From the NCBI RefSeq assembly GCF_047308265.1, contig NZ_JBKQWY010000008.1, positions 62,001 to 126,000 of the forward strand: DNA of 64,000 nt, written 5' to 3'. The notes under the pieces were generated by a model. That model did not search any database and was not told where the DNA came from. It saw nothing but the letters and a program-made list of their open reading frames with translations. Positions 9,083-18,237 of the stretch are shown here, in pieces. How positions within the stretch are numbered: the stretch's first letter is position 1; every line of letters starts with the position of its first letter. The position numbers and the translations under genes were made by a program. This DNA is from Maricaulis sp047308265 (GTDB lineage: Bacteria > Pseudomonadota > Alphaproteobacteria > Caulobacterales > Maricaulaceae).

Positions 9083-9523
9083 ATGACGAAACCGATCTAC
9101 ATCCTCAATGGACCGAATCTGAATCTGCTGGGACAGCGTGAACCGGAGGTCTACGGACATCTGACGCTGGAGCAGATCGGAGCGGCGTGTGCCGAGCGCG
9201 CTGCCTCGTTCGGGTATACAACCGAGTTCCGACAGTCCAACCACGAAGGTGTATTGATCGACTGGCTGCATGACGCAAACGTCAACGCGAGTGCAGTCGT
9301 GATCAATCCTGGAGCATACACACATACATCCATCGCTTTGCATGATGCCGTTCGCGCGATAGAACCCCCCGTTATTGAAGTTCACTTGTCGCAAACGGCC
9401 GCTCGCGAAGATTACAGGCATCATTCCTACATCGCGTCTGCGGCACGAGGCAGCATTACCGGTTTGGGTCTGGCAAGTTACTTGCTGGGAATCGAAGCGG
9501 CACACCACTGTCTCTCCCAATGA
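9083..9523 (+). CDS. aroQ: 3-dehydroquinate dehydratase, type II
   Basis: This is the third step of the shikimate pathway, converting 3-dehydroquinate to 3-dehydroshikimate. The protein is 146 residues, the usual type II size. The signature ILNGPNLNLLGQREPE is at the N-terminus with the catalytic tyrosine Y24 in EVYG. NPGAYTHTS and the catalytic histidine H101 in EVHLSQ follow. It is the first gene of a plus-strand run aroQ-accB-accC-aat with a 24-base gap to accB, an arrangement often seen in alphaproteobacteria. Confidence 0.96.
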   Translation: MTKPIYILNGPNLNLLGQREPEVYGHLTLEQIGAACAERAASFGYTTEFRQSNHEGVLIDWLHDANVNASAVVINPGAYTHTSIALHDAVRAIEPPVIEVHLSQTAAREDYRHHSYIASAARGSITGLGLASYLLGIEAAHHCLSQ

Positions 9524-9547
9524 TGGAATCACAAAAAGGCTGACACC

Positions 9548-10060
9548 ATGAGTTCTGAGTCCCGTTCGCGCACGCCCATCAGTCCGAAGATCGTTCGTGA
9601 GCTCGCCGAGATTCTTCGCGAAACCGAGCTAACCGAGATTGAAGTCGAGCGTGATGATCTGCGCCTGCGTGTGGCCCGTGAGATCCCGGCCCCGCAAGTG
9701 GTCCAGGCCGCGCCAATGGCCGCTGCGCCCACGGCTGCAGCACCCATGGCTGCTGCACCCGCTACGCCCACAGCAGCTCCGCCGGAAACTCCCGCTCCCC
9801 AGGACGCCACTGACATGTCGGCCCATCCCGGCGTCGTGAAGTCTCCGATGGTGGGCACCGCCTATCTCCAACCGAATCCCGACAGCCCGGCCTTCTGCGC
9901 CGTGGGCGATTCCGTAAAAGAAGGCGATACGATCTTGCTGATCGAGGCCATGAAAACGTTCAACCCGATTACCGCCGAGAAGTCCGGCAAGATCGCGGAA
10001 ATCCTGATCGAAGACGGCCAGCCGGTCGAGTATGGCGAACCGCTCTTTATCCTCGTCTGA
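9548..10060 (+). CDS. accB: Acetyl-CoA carboxylase biotin carboxyl carrier protein
   Basis: This is the biotin carboxyl carrier subunit of acetyl-CoA carboxylase, the committed step of fatty acid synthesis. It has 170 residues: an N-terminal helical region (about 1-45), an Ala/Pro-rich flexible linker (about 47-90), and a biotinyl domain with the biotinylated lysine K136 in EAMKTF. It sits 36 bases upstream of accC, and the pair presumably forms one operon as in most bacteria. Confidence 0.97.
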   Translation: MSSESRSRTPISPKIVRELAEILRETELTEIEVERDDLRLRVAREIPAPQVVQAAPMAAAPTAAAPMAAAPATPTAAPPETPAPQDATDMSAHPGVVKSPMVGTAYLQPNPDSPAFCAVGDSVKEGDTILLIEAMKTFNPITAEKSGKIAEILIEDGQPVEYGEPLFILV

Positions 10061-10096
10061 TTTCCCTGATCATCCTGCTCAGCCGGGAGCCGAACC

Positions 10097-11440
10097 ATGT
10101 TCGACAAGATTCTGATCGCCAATCGCGGCGAAATTGCCCTTCGCGTCCACCGTGCCTGCCGTGAAATGGGCATCCGCACTGTGGCCATCCATTCAGAAGC
10201 CGACGCCAATGCCATGCATGTACGTCTGGCTGATGAGAGCGTGTGTGTGGGACCGGCGGCGGCTGCCAAGTCCTATCTGAACGTCCCGGCCATCATGGCT
10301 GCGGCAGAAGTCACCGGGGCCCAGGCCATCCACCCGGGATACGGCTTCCTGTCGGAAAATGCCCGTTTCGCCGAGATCGTGGAGGCCCATGACCTGGCCT
10401 TTATCGGGCCGACAGCCGAGCATATCCGTCTGATGGGCGACAAGATTACCGCCAAACAGGCCGTCATGGACGCCGGCATCCCCGTCGTACCCGGTTCTGA
10501 CGGCGGTGTGGAGACCTATGAAGACGCCAAGGACATCGCCGAAAAAATCGGCTTTCCGATTCTGGTAAAAGCCGCCTCCGGCGGCGGCGGACGCGGCATG
10601 AAAGTCGCGGAAACAGCCGACAAGCTGAAAGAAGCCATGGAGACCGCGTCGGCGGAAGCCAGCGCCGCCTTTGGTGACGGCACGGTCTATCTGGAGAAGT
10701 ATCTGGGCCGTCCGCGCCATATCGAGATCCAGGTGCTGGCCGACACGCACGGCAATGTGGTGCATCTGGGTGAGCGTGACTGTTCCCTCCAGCGTCGACA
10801 CCAGAAAATCCTGGAAGAAGCGCCCTCTCCGGCCCTCAATGCTGAGGAACGTGCCGAGATCGGTGAGATTGTGAGCAAGGCCATCAAAGCGATCGGATAT
10901 CGCGGTGTCGGCACGATCGAATTCCTCTGGGAAAATAGCGAGTTCTACTTCATCGAGATGAATACCCGCCTGCAGGTGGAACACCCGGTCACAGAGATGA
11001 TCACGGGTATCGACCTGGTCCGCGAACAGATCCGGGTCGCCGATGGTGCTCCGCTCGACATCAAACAGGAAGATGTCACGTTTGAAGGCTGGGCCATCGA
11101 GTGTCGCATCAATGCCGAGAACCCGAAAACCTTCGCGCCCTCACCGGGCAAGGTCACGGAATACCATGCGCCGGGCGGGCTTGGTGTGCGGCTCGATAGT
11201 GCCCTCTATGCCGGGTATGCCATTCCGCCCTATTATGACAGTCTGATCGGCAAGCTGATCGTCCACGGCAAGTCACGCACCGAAGCTCTGCTGCGCCTGC
11301 GTCGCTCGCTCGAGGAAATGGTTGTCGGCGGTGTGGAGACCACAATCCCGCTTTTCCTCGACCTGCTTGAGGAGCCGGAATTCGTGAATGGCGACTACCA
11401 CATCCGCTGGCTGGAGGAATGGCTCGCTAGTCGGGCTTGA
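10097..11440 (+). CDS. accC: Acetyl-CoA carboxylase biotin carboxylase subunit
   Basis: This is biotin carboxylase, which uses ATP and bicarbonate to carboxylate biotin on AccB. It has 447 residues, the family's normal length. It opens with FDKILIANRGEIALR, has the ATP-grasp glycine loop SGGGGRGMK near residue 160, and the catalytic motifs EMNTRLQVEHPVTE near 290-305. A C-terminal biotin carboxylase domain completes it. It lies directly behind accB and 19 bases ahead of aat. Confidence 0.98.
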   Translation: MFDKILIANRGEIALRVHRACREMGIRTVAIHSEADANAMHVRLADESVCVGPAAAAKSYLNVPAIMAAAEVTGAQAIHPGYGFLSENARFAEIVEAHDLAFIGPTAEHIRLMGDKITAKQAVMDAGIPVVPGSDGGVETYEDAKDIAEKIGFPILVKAASGGGGRGMKVAETADKLKEAMETASAEASAAFGDGTVYLEKYLGRPRHIEIQVLADTHGNVVHLGERDCSLQRRHQKILEEAPSPALNAEERAEIGEIVSKAIKAIGYRGVGTIEFLWENSEFYFIEMNTRLQVEHPVTEMITGIDLVREQIRVADGAPLDIKQEDVTFEGWAIECRINAENPKTFAPSPGKVTEYHAPGGLGVRLDSALYAGYAIPPYYDSLIGKLIVHGKSRTEALLRLRRSLEEMVVGGVETTIPLFLDLLEEPEFVNGDYHIRWLEEWLASRA

Positions 11441-11459
11441 TATCGCCTGAAGGCTGAAT

Positions 11460-12110
11460 ATGCGCGGCTTCGACGCCAATGATCTGCTGGAATGTTACGC
11501 CCGTGGCGTCTTTCCCATGGCGGAGTCACGCGATGATCAGCGGATCTTCCTGCTTGAACCCGATGAACGCGGGATCCTGCCCCTCGACGCCTTCCACCTG
11601 CCGCGCAGTCTGAAAAAGACCGTGCGGCAGGACCGGTTCCAGATCCGCCTGGATACGTGTTTCGATGCTGTCGTGGATGCGTGTGCGGCCCCGGCCCCGG
11701 GACGTGAGGAGACCTGGATCAATGAGGGCATCTGCATGCTCTACAGTCAGCTCCACGCCCGCGGTTATGCTCACTCGGTTGAATGCTGGCAGGGCGATGA
11801 ACTCGTCGGCGGTCTATATGGCGTGCAGCTCGGCCGCGCCTTTTTTGGCGAGAGCATGTTTTCCATTCAACGTGACGCGTCGAAAGTTGCTCTTGTTCAC
11901 TTGATTGCCCGTCTCCGGGCGGGCGGGTTCACGCTGTTGGACACGCAGTTCACCACCGATCACCTGGAGCGCTTTGGGACGCGTGTGGTCTCCAAACAGG
12001 ATTATCGCCGCCTGCTCAATGAGGCGCTGCTGGAGGACGGGGATTTCATGGCCTTGCCGCAAGACCTGAGCGGGTCTCAGCTTCTGCAGTCGATCGGCCA
12101 GACATCGTAG
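11460..12110 (+). CDS. aat: Leucyl/phenylalanyl-tRNA-protein transferase
   Basis: This is an aminoacyl transferase of the N-end rule pathway that adds Leu or Phe to proteins starting with Lys or Arg, marking them for ClpAP. The 216-residue protein shows the family hallmarks YARGVFPM, HLPRSL, TWINEGICMLY and GGLYGVQLGRAFFGESMFS. It closes the aroQ-acc run. Its last 34 bases overlap the end of the convergent DUF2155 gene, so the two 3' ends share sequence. Confidence 0.96.
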   Translation: MRGFDANDLLECYARGVFPMAESRDDQRIFLLEPDERGILPLDAFHLPRSLKKTVRQDRFQIRLDTCFDAVVDACAAPAPGREETWINEGICMLYSQLHARGYAHSVECWQGDELVGGLYGVQLGRAFFGESMFSIQRDASKVALVHLIARLRAGGFTLLDTQFTTDHLERFGTRVVSKQDYRRLLNEALLEDGDFMALPQDLSGSQLLQSIGQTS

Positions 12111-12544
12111 ACCGGGTGTTCGAGCGGGCTCAGCGCCGGGTTGGATGCAAACATCCAGCCTGAAAACACCATCTCACCCTCGATATCCGTGCCGAACCCA
12201 TCCGTGCGACGGTCCAGCACCTCAAGGAAGACAAAGGTTTCCGGGGTCTCTTCCGGCGGCCGTTTGCGGCAGTAACGCGCGGTGATGGTCAGCGGGCCAA
12301 AGGTCACGGTCTCCCCGATCACAGCCTCGAAATCCTCTGTCCGGGCCGTCACCTTGTCCAGACCCCGCAAGACCACAACCCGCCCCGGCTGGGAGGAGGG
12401 CTGACCGGAATCCGTGTCGACTTCATCGCCGAAAATATCATCCAGACGATCCGCAATCGGCGGATCATCCTGGCGCAGATCCTGGGCCCCGGCCACAGCG
12501 GCCGGAACAAGAAGGGCGAGACAGGCGATAAGGGTACGCATCAT
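12077..12544 (-). CDS. DUF2155-family exported protein
   Basis: This is a 155-residue exported protein with a signal peptide cut after AGA (about residue 20). The body from about 55 carries the DUF2155 pattern: LRGLDKVTAR, then GPLTITARYCRKRPPEE, FVFLEV and FSGWMFASNPAL. The end, VYDVWPIDC, is also typical. The family is common in alphaproteobacteria and its function is unknown. Two conserved cysteines (in ARYCR and IDC) could form a disulfide in the periplasm. It lies next to the NDUFA12 gene on the same strand and converges on aat. Confidence 0.85.
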   Translation of the reverse strand: MMRTLIACLALLVPAAVAGAQDLRQDDPPIADRLDDIFGDEVDTDSGQPSSQPGRVVVLRGLDKVTARTEDFEAVIGETVTFGPLTITARYCRKRPPEETPETFVFLEVLDRRTDGFGTDIEGEMVFSGWMFASNPALSPLEHPVYDVWPIDCRS

Positions 12545-12612
12545 GGCTCAAGTCCTGACGGCCAATTTGGGCCATGTCGAGGCGATTCCCGCGAGACGCG
12601 AGAGATTTCTGA

Positions 12613-13020
12613 TCAAGCGTCCGGAGACCAGCTTTCGTAATCGGACCGGGCGGTCTGACGATTGTTTGAGCGGGCCAGCGAGCCTTCCGGGCGATAGGCA
12701 TGGACCGTACCCGTCAGGTTCGGATGGTGGTCCTTCTCCCAGGCCTGACGCTTGAGCGGTTCCTCACTCGGCGGGGTCTCGAACGTATGGTGCAGCCAGC
12801 CATGCCAGTCAGACGGAACACGCGAAGCATCGGCATAGCCCTTATAGACCACCCAGCGACGTTTCTGGCCATCCGGTCCGGTCACGCCCTTCTCCTGGAA
12901 ATAGCGATTGCCATACTCGTCTTCGCCGACTTTCTGGGCACCGCGCATGCTCAGGGTCAGGAATGTCCCCGGCGTGGCATCTTTCCACCAGACGAAGATT
13001 TTGGCGATGAATCCAAACAT
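12613..13020 (-). CDS. NADH:ubiquinone oxidoreductase subunit NDUFA12
   Basis: This is an accessory subunit of respiratory complex I, found in mitochondria and alphaproteobacteria. I place the start at 13020 (MFGFIAKIFVWW), where AGGGAG lies nine bases upstream; the frame is open further but the extra 56 residues do not look like the family. Typical features are TLSMRGAQKVGEDEYGNRYFQ, RRWVVYKGYADASRVPSDWHGWLHH, and a Pro-rich, His-rich end with HPNLTGT. At 135 residues it matches the family. The nuo operon is not in the window. Confidence 0.92.
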   Translation of the reverse strand: MFGFIAKIFVWWKDATPGTFLTLSMRGAQKVGEDEYGNRYFQEKGVTGPDGQKRRWVVYKGYADASRVPSDWHGWLHHTFETPPSEEPLKRQAWEKDHHPNLTGTVHAYRPEGSLARSNNRQTARSDYESWSPDA

Positions 13021-13268
13021 GCGCGACAGCTCCCTAAGAATTGCGCGGAATATGCCCCCGCTCGCCGCCAAGGTCCAGCCCGCCAAGGCAGAGGGAACAT
13101 CTTCCACAGGCAATCCCATATACACCTTCTTAATATTTGCGGCATCGCGGTAGACTTGTGCAAACGGGTACCGATTCGCGACCGACATTCACGCCAGACA
13201 GCGACCGGCCCTCATCATAGACGCGTTATGGACGCGGCAGAGAAGCGGCTCAGGTCGCCAAGGGATAA

Positions 13269-16241
13269 ATGATGGATTTTGCGCGCCTTTTTGCTTCGCT
13301 GGAACAGGAAACGCCGGAGTTGTTTGCCGCCCAACCCCGCGATCTGCCCCATAATGGCGAGGACGATACCGGTGCGCTGGACGAACAGGGAGCCGCGTCA
13401 CTCGCCTTCACCGCTCCAAACGCCTGGCCCGATCATGCGGTGCGGGCCCTGGCCGGATTGCTCGACACCCCTCGCCCCGTGCGCACCGAACCGCGCCCGG
13501 GACTGAAACTGTTTGGCGGACTGATTCCCTCCGTCGCTGTCGGTGAGGAATGCGCGCCGGAACGTGAACTCGACACGGCTGCCCACCGGATCGGCGGCGC
13601 ACTGGCCTGGTCGGCCGCCCGGCAAGGGGCCTTCACCGAAGCGGACATGGCCAAGGAATTTGCAGACGAATTGCGTCTGAGCCTGGTCAGCCGTCATGCC
13701 TGCATTGATGCGCATTCCTGGACCGAAGCGGGGATCGACTGGGCGTATGGCGATGAGATCACGGAGCGCGAGATCCAGCCGCGGCCGCGTTTGCTCGATG
13801 CCAGCTCGCCCATTGCCGCTGACGGGCTGCGCCGTGTGACCGAGGGCGCTCTGCGCAAATCCATCCTTGATGTCGGCGCGCGCGTGACACGCGACCGCCT
13901 GGTCGAGATCGGTCATGCCGTGGCGCGGTGCGCCGGGGACGAAACGGACCGGTTTGATCCGCGCCGCAATACAGCCCTCGCCCGTGCCATGCGGAATGCA
14001 CTGCGCGATGGCATTCCCGAACAGGCGGTTGAACGCGCCCTTGCCCTGGCCCGCCAGGGCGCTGAAGACGAAGCGCTCTCCCATCTGATTCCGGACGCGC
14101 CCGCGACACGAGAAACCCAGATCGCCCTGCCCCAGGCGCTGTGCGCAGCGGTTGAGACCGATGCATCCTGGTCCTTTGGCGAGGATGGCGGCACGCTACG
14201 CGCCCGTCAGTTCTGGAACCGTATTGCCCGCTCGGTCTGGAGTTTCGGGACACCATCCCTGACCTTCCACACCGCCCCGCATTGTGATGGTCCCACAGCG
14301 CATATCGACCTGGCGCGGTTTGCCGGACCCGGCGATTTCGATCCGGCCCTGTTTACCCACACCATCCGGATCTGGTCGACGGCCCTGCTTCTGTCCGCAG
14401 CAAAAAATTCACCGCATGCCGGCAATATTAATCTGACCGGTTTTGGTGCTTTCCTGCAGGCCTATGGCCTGGCTTATGACAGCGATACGGGGCGCTCCGT
14501 CGCTTCCGCCCTTGCCCGTCTTGCAACCTCGGTCCTGCGCGATGTCGCCGGAGAATTTGGCGCGGTGGCCCCGGCTCTGGGCGCAGATCTCACTGTGTCC
14601 GGCTGGCCGTCCAGCATGGATCACTTGGCGGACGCGGTCGAGGCACTTGCGGACCGGTTCCAGGCCAGACGCGCCCTGGTTCGTCCGGGGCTGATTTTGA
14701 CGGTACGTACCCCGTCCGGACCGATCGCCCGTATTCTCGAATGTGAGACCCCAGGCGTGGAACCGCTTGACCAACAAACAGAAACGGATCCGGACCAGGG
14801 CGGACAGCGCCTACGCCGCGCCAGTCGTTTGGCTCTGGACGCGCTGGGCCTGGACGCAACTGAATGCGAGCTTGCGGAAGATCACGCCGCCGGTCGCGGC
14901 ACCCTGGCCGGCGCTCCCGGGATCAGCCTTGAAGCTCTGCGCGAACGCGGCGTGCCGGACGACGCGCTCGAACGCCTCGATGACTCGATTTCGGAAGGCG
15001 CCTCCATCCGCTTTGCCCTGAACCGCTGGACACTGGGTGACCGGGTCTGTCGGGATCAGCTCGGGCTGAGTTCGGACGTGATCGAGGCACAGGCCAGCTC
15101 CCTGTGCCACGCGATCGGCTTTGGACCTGAGGCTATCGCGGCGGCCGATCGTTATGCGCATGGAGCCGGCACCCTGGCCGATGCTCCGGTCTTGACCGCC
15201 GAACAGCGCGCCATCTTCCAGCCTGTGCGCCCGCTGGCGCGGATCGCCATGGCCGGTGCCATCGAAGCCCAGATCAATGGTGCCGTCGAAACCCGACTGG
15301 AACTGGACGGTCCGGCCACGATTGACGATGTTGCCGCGCTGATGAGTGAAGGCGGTGCACATGGCCTTCGCCAACTCCATATTGAACGTGTGGGATCCGG
15401 CCTGTTCGATCTGCTACCCGCTATTGATTTCGACAAGGGCGATTATGTTCAGGATCAACGCGAAAGCGTGGTCGAGGAGCGTGTGGTCGAGAAGGTGGTT
15501 GAGCGTGTTGTGGAACGCCCGGCGGCGCGCCGCAAACTGCCCGACCGACGCAAGGGCTATATCCAGAAAGCCACGGTGGGCGGGCACAAGGTCTATCTCC
15601 ACACCGGCGAATTTGATGATGGCGAGCTGGGTGAGATTTTCATCGACATGCACAAGGAGGGCGCAGCCTTCCGGTCTTTGATGAATAATTTCGCCATCGC
15701 CATCTCGATCGGGCTGCAATACGGCGTGCCGCTGGAAGAATATGTCGACGCCTTTGTCTATACCCGTTTCGAACCAGCCGGCGAGGTCGATGGCAATGAC
15801 AGCATCCAGCACGCCACCTCAATCCTGGACTACCTGTTCCGGGAACTGGGTGTGTCCTATCTGGGCCGTGACGATCTGGCGGAAGTCTCGCCGGAAGGCG
15901 CTGACCCGGCAGGGCTAGGACAAGGTGTCGCCCAGGAGAAGCTGAACCAGGAAGACGCCGCGCGCTTCATTTCCAAAGGGTTCAGCCGCGGGCAGGTGCC
16001 GGACAATATTCTCATGTTCTCCCAGGAGCTGAAGAAGGTTGCCTCGGCCAATGAGGGCAGCGAGGCCCCGCTCTCCATCGAGGGCGAGATCACGGATACG
16101 CCACAGCTGACGACCGTCTCACGGGCGAGCAATACAGTCTCTGTCTATTCCGGAGATCCCTGCCCGTCGTGTGGCCATTTTACTGTGGCAACGACGGATG
16201 AGGACGGTCAGGTGTGTCACGCCTGTGGCTGGACGGGCTGA
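13269..16241 (+). CDS. Divergent NrdJ-like (B12-dependent ribonucleotide reductase family) protein, probably non-catalytic
   Basis: This is a 990-residue protein whose C-terminal quarter is clearly of the adenosylcobalamin-dependent ribonucleotide reductase (NrdJ) type. The TSCPD-domain stretch around residues 760-870 includes GEIFIDMHKEGAAFRSLMNN, YGVPLEEYVDAF and DYLFRELG. A C-terminal zinc ribbon CPSCG...CHACG closes the protein. Earlier segments resemble NrdJ core pieces, for example FGAFLQAYGLAYDSDTGR, and two GTLAGAP/GTLADAP blocks. I do not see the radical-chemistry motifs expected in NrdJ (a CNLAS-like cysteine motif or NPCGE/NPCSE). It is also shorter than usual NrdJ (about 1200). 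A VVE/VVERV heptad-like stretch near 735-752 precedes the TSCPD domain. A regulatory or degenerate paralogue is my inference. Confidence 0.7.
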   Translation: MMDFARLFASLEQETPELFAAQPRDLPHNGEDDTGALDEQGAASLAFTAPNAWPDHAVRALAGLLDTPRPVRTEPRPGLKLFGGLIPSVAVGEECAPERELDTAAHRIGGALAWSAARQGAFTEADMAKEFADELRLSLVSRHACIDAHSWTEAGIDWAYGDEITEREIQPRPRLLDASSPIAADGLRRVTEGALRKSILDVGARVTRDRLVEIGHAVARCAGDETDRFDPRRNTALARAMRNALRDGIPEQAVERALALARQGAEDEALSHLIPDAPATRETQIALPQALCAAVETDASWSFGEDGGTLRARQFWNRIARSVWSFGTPSLTFHTAPHCDGPTAHIDLARFAGPGDFDPALFTHTIRIWSTALLLSAAKNSPHAGNINLTGFGAFLQAYGLAYDSDTGRSVASALARLATSVLRDVAGEFGAVAPALGADLTVSGWPSSMDHLADAVEALADRFQARRALVRPGLILTVRTPSGPIARILECETPGVEPLDQQTETDPDQGGQRLRRASRLALDALGLDATECELAEDHAAGRGTLAGAPGISLEALRERGVPDDALERLDDSISEGASIRFALNRWTLGDRVCRDQLGLSSDVIEAQASSLCHAIGFGPEAIAAADRYAHGAGTLADAPVLTAEQRAIFQPVRPLARIAMAGAIEAQINGAVETRLELDGPATIDDVAALMSEGGAHGLRQLHIERVGSGLFDLLPAIDFDKGDYVQDQRESVVEERVVEKVVERVVERPAARRKLPDRRKGYIQKATVGGHKVYLHTGEFDDGELGEIFIDMHKEGAAFRSLMNNFAIAISIGLQYGVPLEEYVDAFVYTRFEPAGEVDGNDSIQHATSILDYLFRELGVSYLGRDDLAEVSPEGADPAGLGQGVAQEKLNQEDAARFISKGFSRGQVPDNILMFSQELKKVASANEGSEAPLSIEGEITDTPQLTTVSRASNTVSVYSGDPCPSCGHFTVATTDEDGQVCHACGWTG

Positions 16242-16291
16242 CAGGCCCACGCTTTGCAATACTCGGGGCGTTATGAGAGGAGCGCCCTGAA

Positions 16292-16786
16292 ATGGCACAG
16301 CTGACCCGTATCCTGCCGGTCTTTGCGGCTTTTTCCCTGCTGACAACGCCGGGGCTGGCCCAGAATGCGTCCCAGATCACCCAGGTGCAAAACGAACAAT
16401 CCTGTCCCGGGTGCAATCTGTTCCAAGCCGAGCTGGCCTACATCGATCTGCCAGCCGTGGATCTGTCGGGCGCCCGACTGCGTCAGGCCACACTGGCGCT
16501 CTCGACCATGAACGGCTCCCGGTTCGACAATGCCAATATGTCGGTCGCTAATCTGTTCGGCGGCCGCTTCACCGGAGCCAGTTTCGCAGGTGCAGATCTC
16601 AGCCAGGCTGTGCTTGTGGGTGCCCATTTTGGCGGAGCGAATTTTGCCGGTGCCAACCTGTCAGGCGCCAATCTCTCTGGCGCGGAAATGGCAACCGCCC
16701 GGGGCCTGACCCAATCACAACTCGACCAGGCCTGTGGTGATGCCGCAACCCAATTGCCGGCCGAGCTGACCGTGCCTGTCTGTTGA
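16292..16786 (+). CDS. Exported pentapeptide-repeat protein (small)
   Basis: This is a 164-residue exported protein with a signal peptide cut after LAQ (about residue 24). A small right-handed beta-helix of A(D/N)LSG-type pentapeptides spans about 45-130, for example FAGANLSGANLSGAE. The helix is bracketed by CPGC near residue 38-41 and a C-terminal pair in QACGD and PVC. The same brackets occur in the next gene. The function is unknown; pentapeptide helices usually act as scaffolds. It starts 50 bases after the NrdJ-like gene. Confidence 0.82.
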   Translation: MAQLTRILPVFAAFSLLTTPGLAQNASQITQVQNEQSCPGCNLFQAELAYIDLPAVDLSGARLRQATLALSTMNGSRFDNANMSVANLFGGRFTGASFAGADLSQAVLVGAHFGGANFAGANLSGANLSGAEMATARGLTQSQLDQACGDAATQLPAELTVPVC

Positions 16787-16859
16787 GACCTGTATTCCCC
16801 GCAATCAATTACGCGGTTTTAAGTCGCCTTCCCGGCTCAATTGTCCTATCGATTCCGGA

Positions 16860-18113
16860 ATGAGCCGGACTGTTCTATCCAGCCTGACGGTGTCGCTTGT
16901 CCTGATGACAGGAACAGCGCATGCCGCTGCGGGCGATCCCGAGACGCCGCATCGGCGCCTTGAAATCGCGGGTGACTGCCAGGGCTGTGACTTTTCTGAC
17001 AAGAATTTCGCCGGGGCCCGTTTCATCGGCGCGGATCTGCGTGAAGCCGATTTCAGCAATTCCCACCTCCCCGGTGCAACGCTGATCGAAAGCCGTTTCT
17101 CGCATGCCGATCTGTCTGACGCCTCCCTAGCGAGCGCGCATATCTCTGGCGTGACCTTTGCCGGTGCTGACCTGTCCTTCTCCCAGTTGGCCGGAGGCCA
17201 GTTTGAACGGGTCAATTTCTCCAATGCCGATCTGAGCTCGGCGGCTTTCAACGGTGCGGTGATGATCCAGGTCGCGTTCAACCACGCCGAACTGGATGAT
17301 GCCAGCCTGGTGGGCGTGCGGGTGCGTTATGGACGCTTCATCGGTGCGGACATCGCTGATGCCAATTTCAGCAATTCCAATTTGCGCGGCGCAGATTTCT
17401 CAGACAGTGAAGGCGACGGTATCAGCTTTGCCGGGGCCGATCTGAGTGGCGCCAGATTCGTCAATGCCGATCTGGATGATGTCGATTTCACCGGAGCCCG
17501 CCTCGATCGGGTCGATTTCTCAGGGGCCCAGATCGACGGCGCACACGGTATCGAAAAAACCATGATCCTGCGCGCCTGTGGTGATGACAACACCCGCATT
17601 CTGGGCGAGCTGCGTCTGCCTGCGTGTCCGGAACGCAGCGATGATCCGCATCCGCCCGCGCCGCCCATCATCGTGTCGCATGTGCGGTTGGAAGCCAGCC
17701 CCGCAACCGATATCCAGATCGACTGGGATGAGGTCTATACGGCGCGCGTGGAAGCCCTCGAAGCGCTCGGTGATGTGCTTTCGACCAATGCCGGGCGGAT
17801 GGACAGCGAAGAATTGCGTGAAATCGTCCGCGAAGCCCAAAGGGAGATCCGCGAGATCGAGCGGGAGATCCGCCGCAATCGGCAAGAGCTGGAACGCGAG
17901 GCCGCCGAGCACGCCCGCGCGCTGGCACTCGAGCAGGTGGAGCGTCGCCGCGAGGTGGAGCTGGAAATGCACGAACGGGCCCGCCAGCGGACTGAAGAGC
18001 TGGATGAGCTCTTCGATATCCAGCACGATCACCCGCGCTCTCACATCGAAATGTATTACGGCGACACTGAATTGCTGGGCGTCAATCCCGGTGCGGGCGA
18101 TCCCGACAACTAG
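16860..18113 (+). CDS. Exported pentapeptide-repeat protein with charged C-terminal helix
   Basis: This is a 417-residue exported protein. The signal peptide ends near AHA (about residue 23), followed by CQGC (about 40-43). A long pentapeptide beta-helix (about 45-225) carries units such as FAGADLS and FSGARF. Then come RACGDD and LPAC, matching the cysteine brackets of the preceding gene. After a Pro-rich linker, residues about 320-385 form a very charged helix rich in Arg and Glu (REIREIEREIRRNRQELE), likely a coiled coil or single alpha-helix. It lies 73 bases behind the smaller paralogue. Duplication followed by extension is likely. The function is unknown. Confidence 0.8.
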   Translation: MSRTVLSSLTVSLVLMTGTAHAAAGDPETPHRRLEIAGDCQGCDFSDKNFAGARFIGADLREADFSNSHLPGATLIESRFSHADLSDASLASAHISGVTFAGADLSFSQLAGGQFERVNFSNADLSSAAFNGAVMIQVAFNHAELDDASLVGVRVRYGRFIGADIADANFSNSNLRGADFSDSEGDGISFAGADLSGARFVNADLDDVDFTGARLDRVDFSGAQIDGAHGIEKTMILRACGDDNTRILGELRLPACPERSDDPHPPAPPIIVSHVRLEASPATDIQIDWDEVYTARVEALEALGDVLSTNAGRMDSEELREIVREAQREIREIEREIRRNRQELEREAAEHARALALEQVERRREVELEMHERARQRTEELDELFDIQHDHPRSHIEMYYGDTELLGVNPGAGDPDN

Positions 18114-18186
18114 ATTATTCCGCCCGCAAGAGCGATAGGGCGCCTACGCCCCTCTCCCGCCTGCGCCTTTACCACCACACTATAAA

Positions 18187-18214
18187 AAAACGGGACCTCT
18201 GGAGGCCCCGTTTC
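18187..18214. terminator. Bidirectional terminator between pentapeptide gene and aspS
   Basis: AAACGGGACCTC and GAGGCCCCGTTT form a hairpin with one mismatch and a two-base loop. An A-run lies to the left and T-rich sequence to the right, fitting termination in both directions between these convergent genes. Confidence 0.75.
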
Positions 18215-18237
18215 TCATTCTGGCTTGTCCTACTGGA

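Noticed and set aside
13021..13188. N-terminal extension of the NDUFA12 gene
   Set aside because: The added 56 residues are not family-like, and a good ribosome binding site precedes the inner ATG at 13020.
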